From: JAYWIG01 sp043789035
GTDB taxonomy: Bacteria; Pseudomonadota; Gammaproteobacteria; Burkholderiales; Burkholderiaceae_E
Reading direction: 5' to 3'
Assembly (NCBI GenBank): GCA_043789035.1
Contig: JAYWIG010000008.1
Coordinates: forward strand, 1-5,458
DNA: 5,458 bases
In this document: piece after piece, positions 5,401 through 5,458 of the stretch
Layout of the letters: each line of letters begins with the position of its first letter
How positions within the stretch are numbered: position 1 is the first letter of the stretch
Notes under the pieces: model-generated
The model's input: only the letters and a program-made list of their open reading frames with translations
Told to the model about the DNA's origin: nothing
Database searches by the model: none
Made by a program: the position numbers and the translations under genes

Positions 5401-5458
5401 CTATCGCTTATTCGCTAAGTACACACCAGCGGCTATGAATAGCAAACCTACGAAGGTG
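5401..5458 (-). CDS. C-terminal fragment of a membrane protein, possibly an EamA/DMT-type transporter
   Basis: On the minus strand an open frame enters from the right edge and ends at TAG (5403..5401). The 18 visible residues, TFVGLLFIAAGVYLANKR, form most of one transmembrane helix closed by a short basic tail. This is how the last helix of drug/metabolite-transporter (EamA) proteins often ends (a G-x-x-L-I-x-A-G-V-Y-L-like pattern), but many small inner-membrane proteins look similar. It converges on the phasin gene with the terminator in between. A real gene end is likely; the family is a guess. Confidence 0.5.
   Translation of the reverse strand, partial: TFVGLLFIAAGVYLANKR

Overview
The window looks like a chromosomal segment of a betaproteobacterium, most likely of the order Burkholderiales. 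The grounds are a PHB-type phasin gene with a matching PhaR/PhbF-type operator, an Orn/Lys/Arg decarboxylase N-terminus of the type I associate with that order, and a PBP7-type endopeptidase with a long lysine-rich linker. Base composition looks moderate by eye and even across the window. I see no mobile element, CRISPR array, tRNA or rRNA. Genus cannot be decided from the sequence alone.

Layout from left to right. (1) The first 68 bases are the start of a leftward pyridoxal-phosphate decarboxylase gene that leaves the window. (2) A 177-bp divergent spacer holds two adjacent palindromes and separates it from a rightward IclR-family regulator. (3) The regulator's stop codon interlocks with the stop of a leftward, exported D-Ala-D-Ala endopeptidase gene (pbpG) through a shared TTAA. 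(4) Upstream of pbpG a 241-bp spacer holds its probable promoter. (5) Next comes a compact leftward three-gene operon, in transcription order: a class IV-like histone-deacetylase-family amidohydrolase (GTG start), a 4HBT hotdog acyl-CoA thioesterase joined to it by an ATGA overlap, and an FMN nitroreductase 16 bp further on. (6) A 214-bp divergent control region carries an almost perfect palindrome, TGTTGCAGTGCAACA, and a degenerate second copy. (7) The rightward phasin gene (phaP-like) follows, ending in a strong intrinsic terminator. (8) The last 58 bases are the hydrophobic C-terminus of a leftward membrane protein.

How the genes may work together. The phasin coats polyhydroxybutyrate granules, and the operator is placed so that a PHB-responsive repressor could control it. 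The deacylase-family, thioesterase and nitroreductase operon diverges from the same control region, so acyl-group metabolism and carbon storage may be co-regulated. That link is inference. The cell-wall endopeptidase and the IclR regulator look like ordinary neighbours. I found no clearly new defence or mobile system; the most interesting part is the shared phasin/deacylase control region and the operon it may drive.
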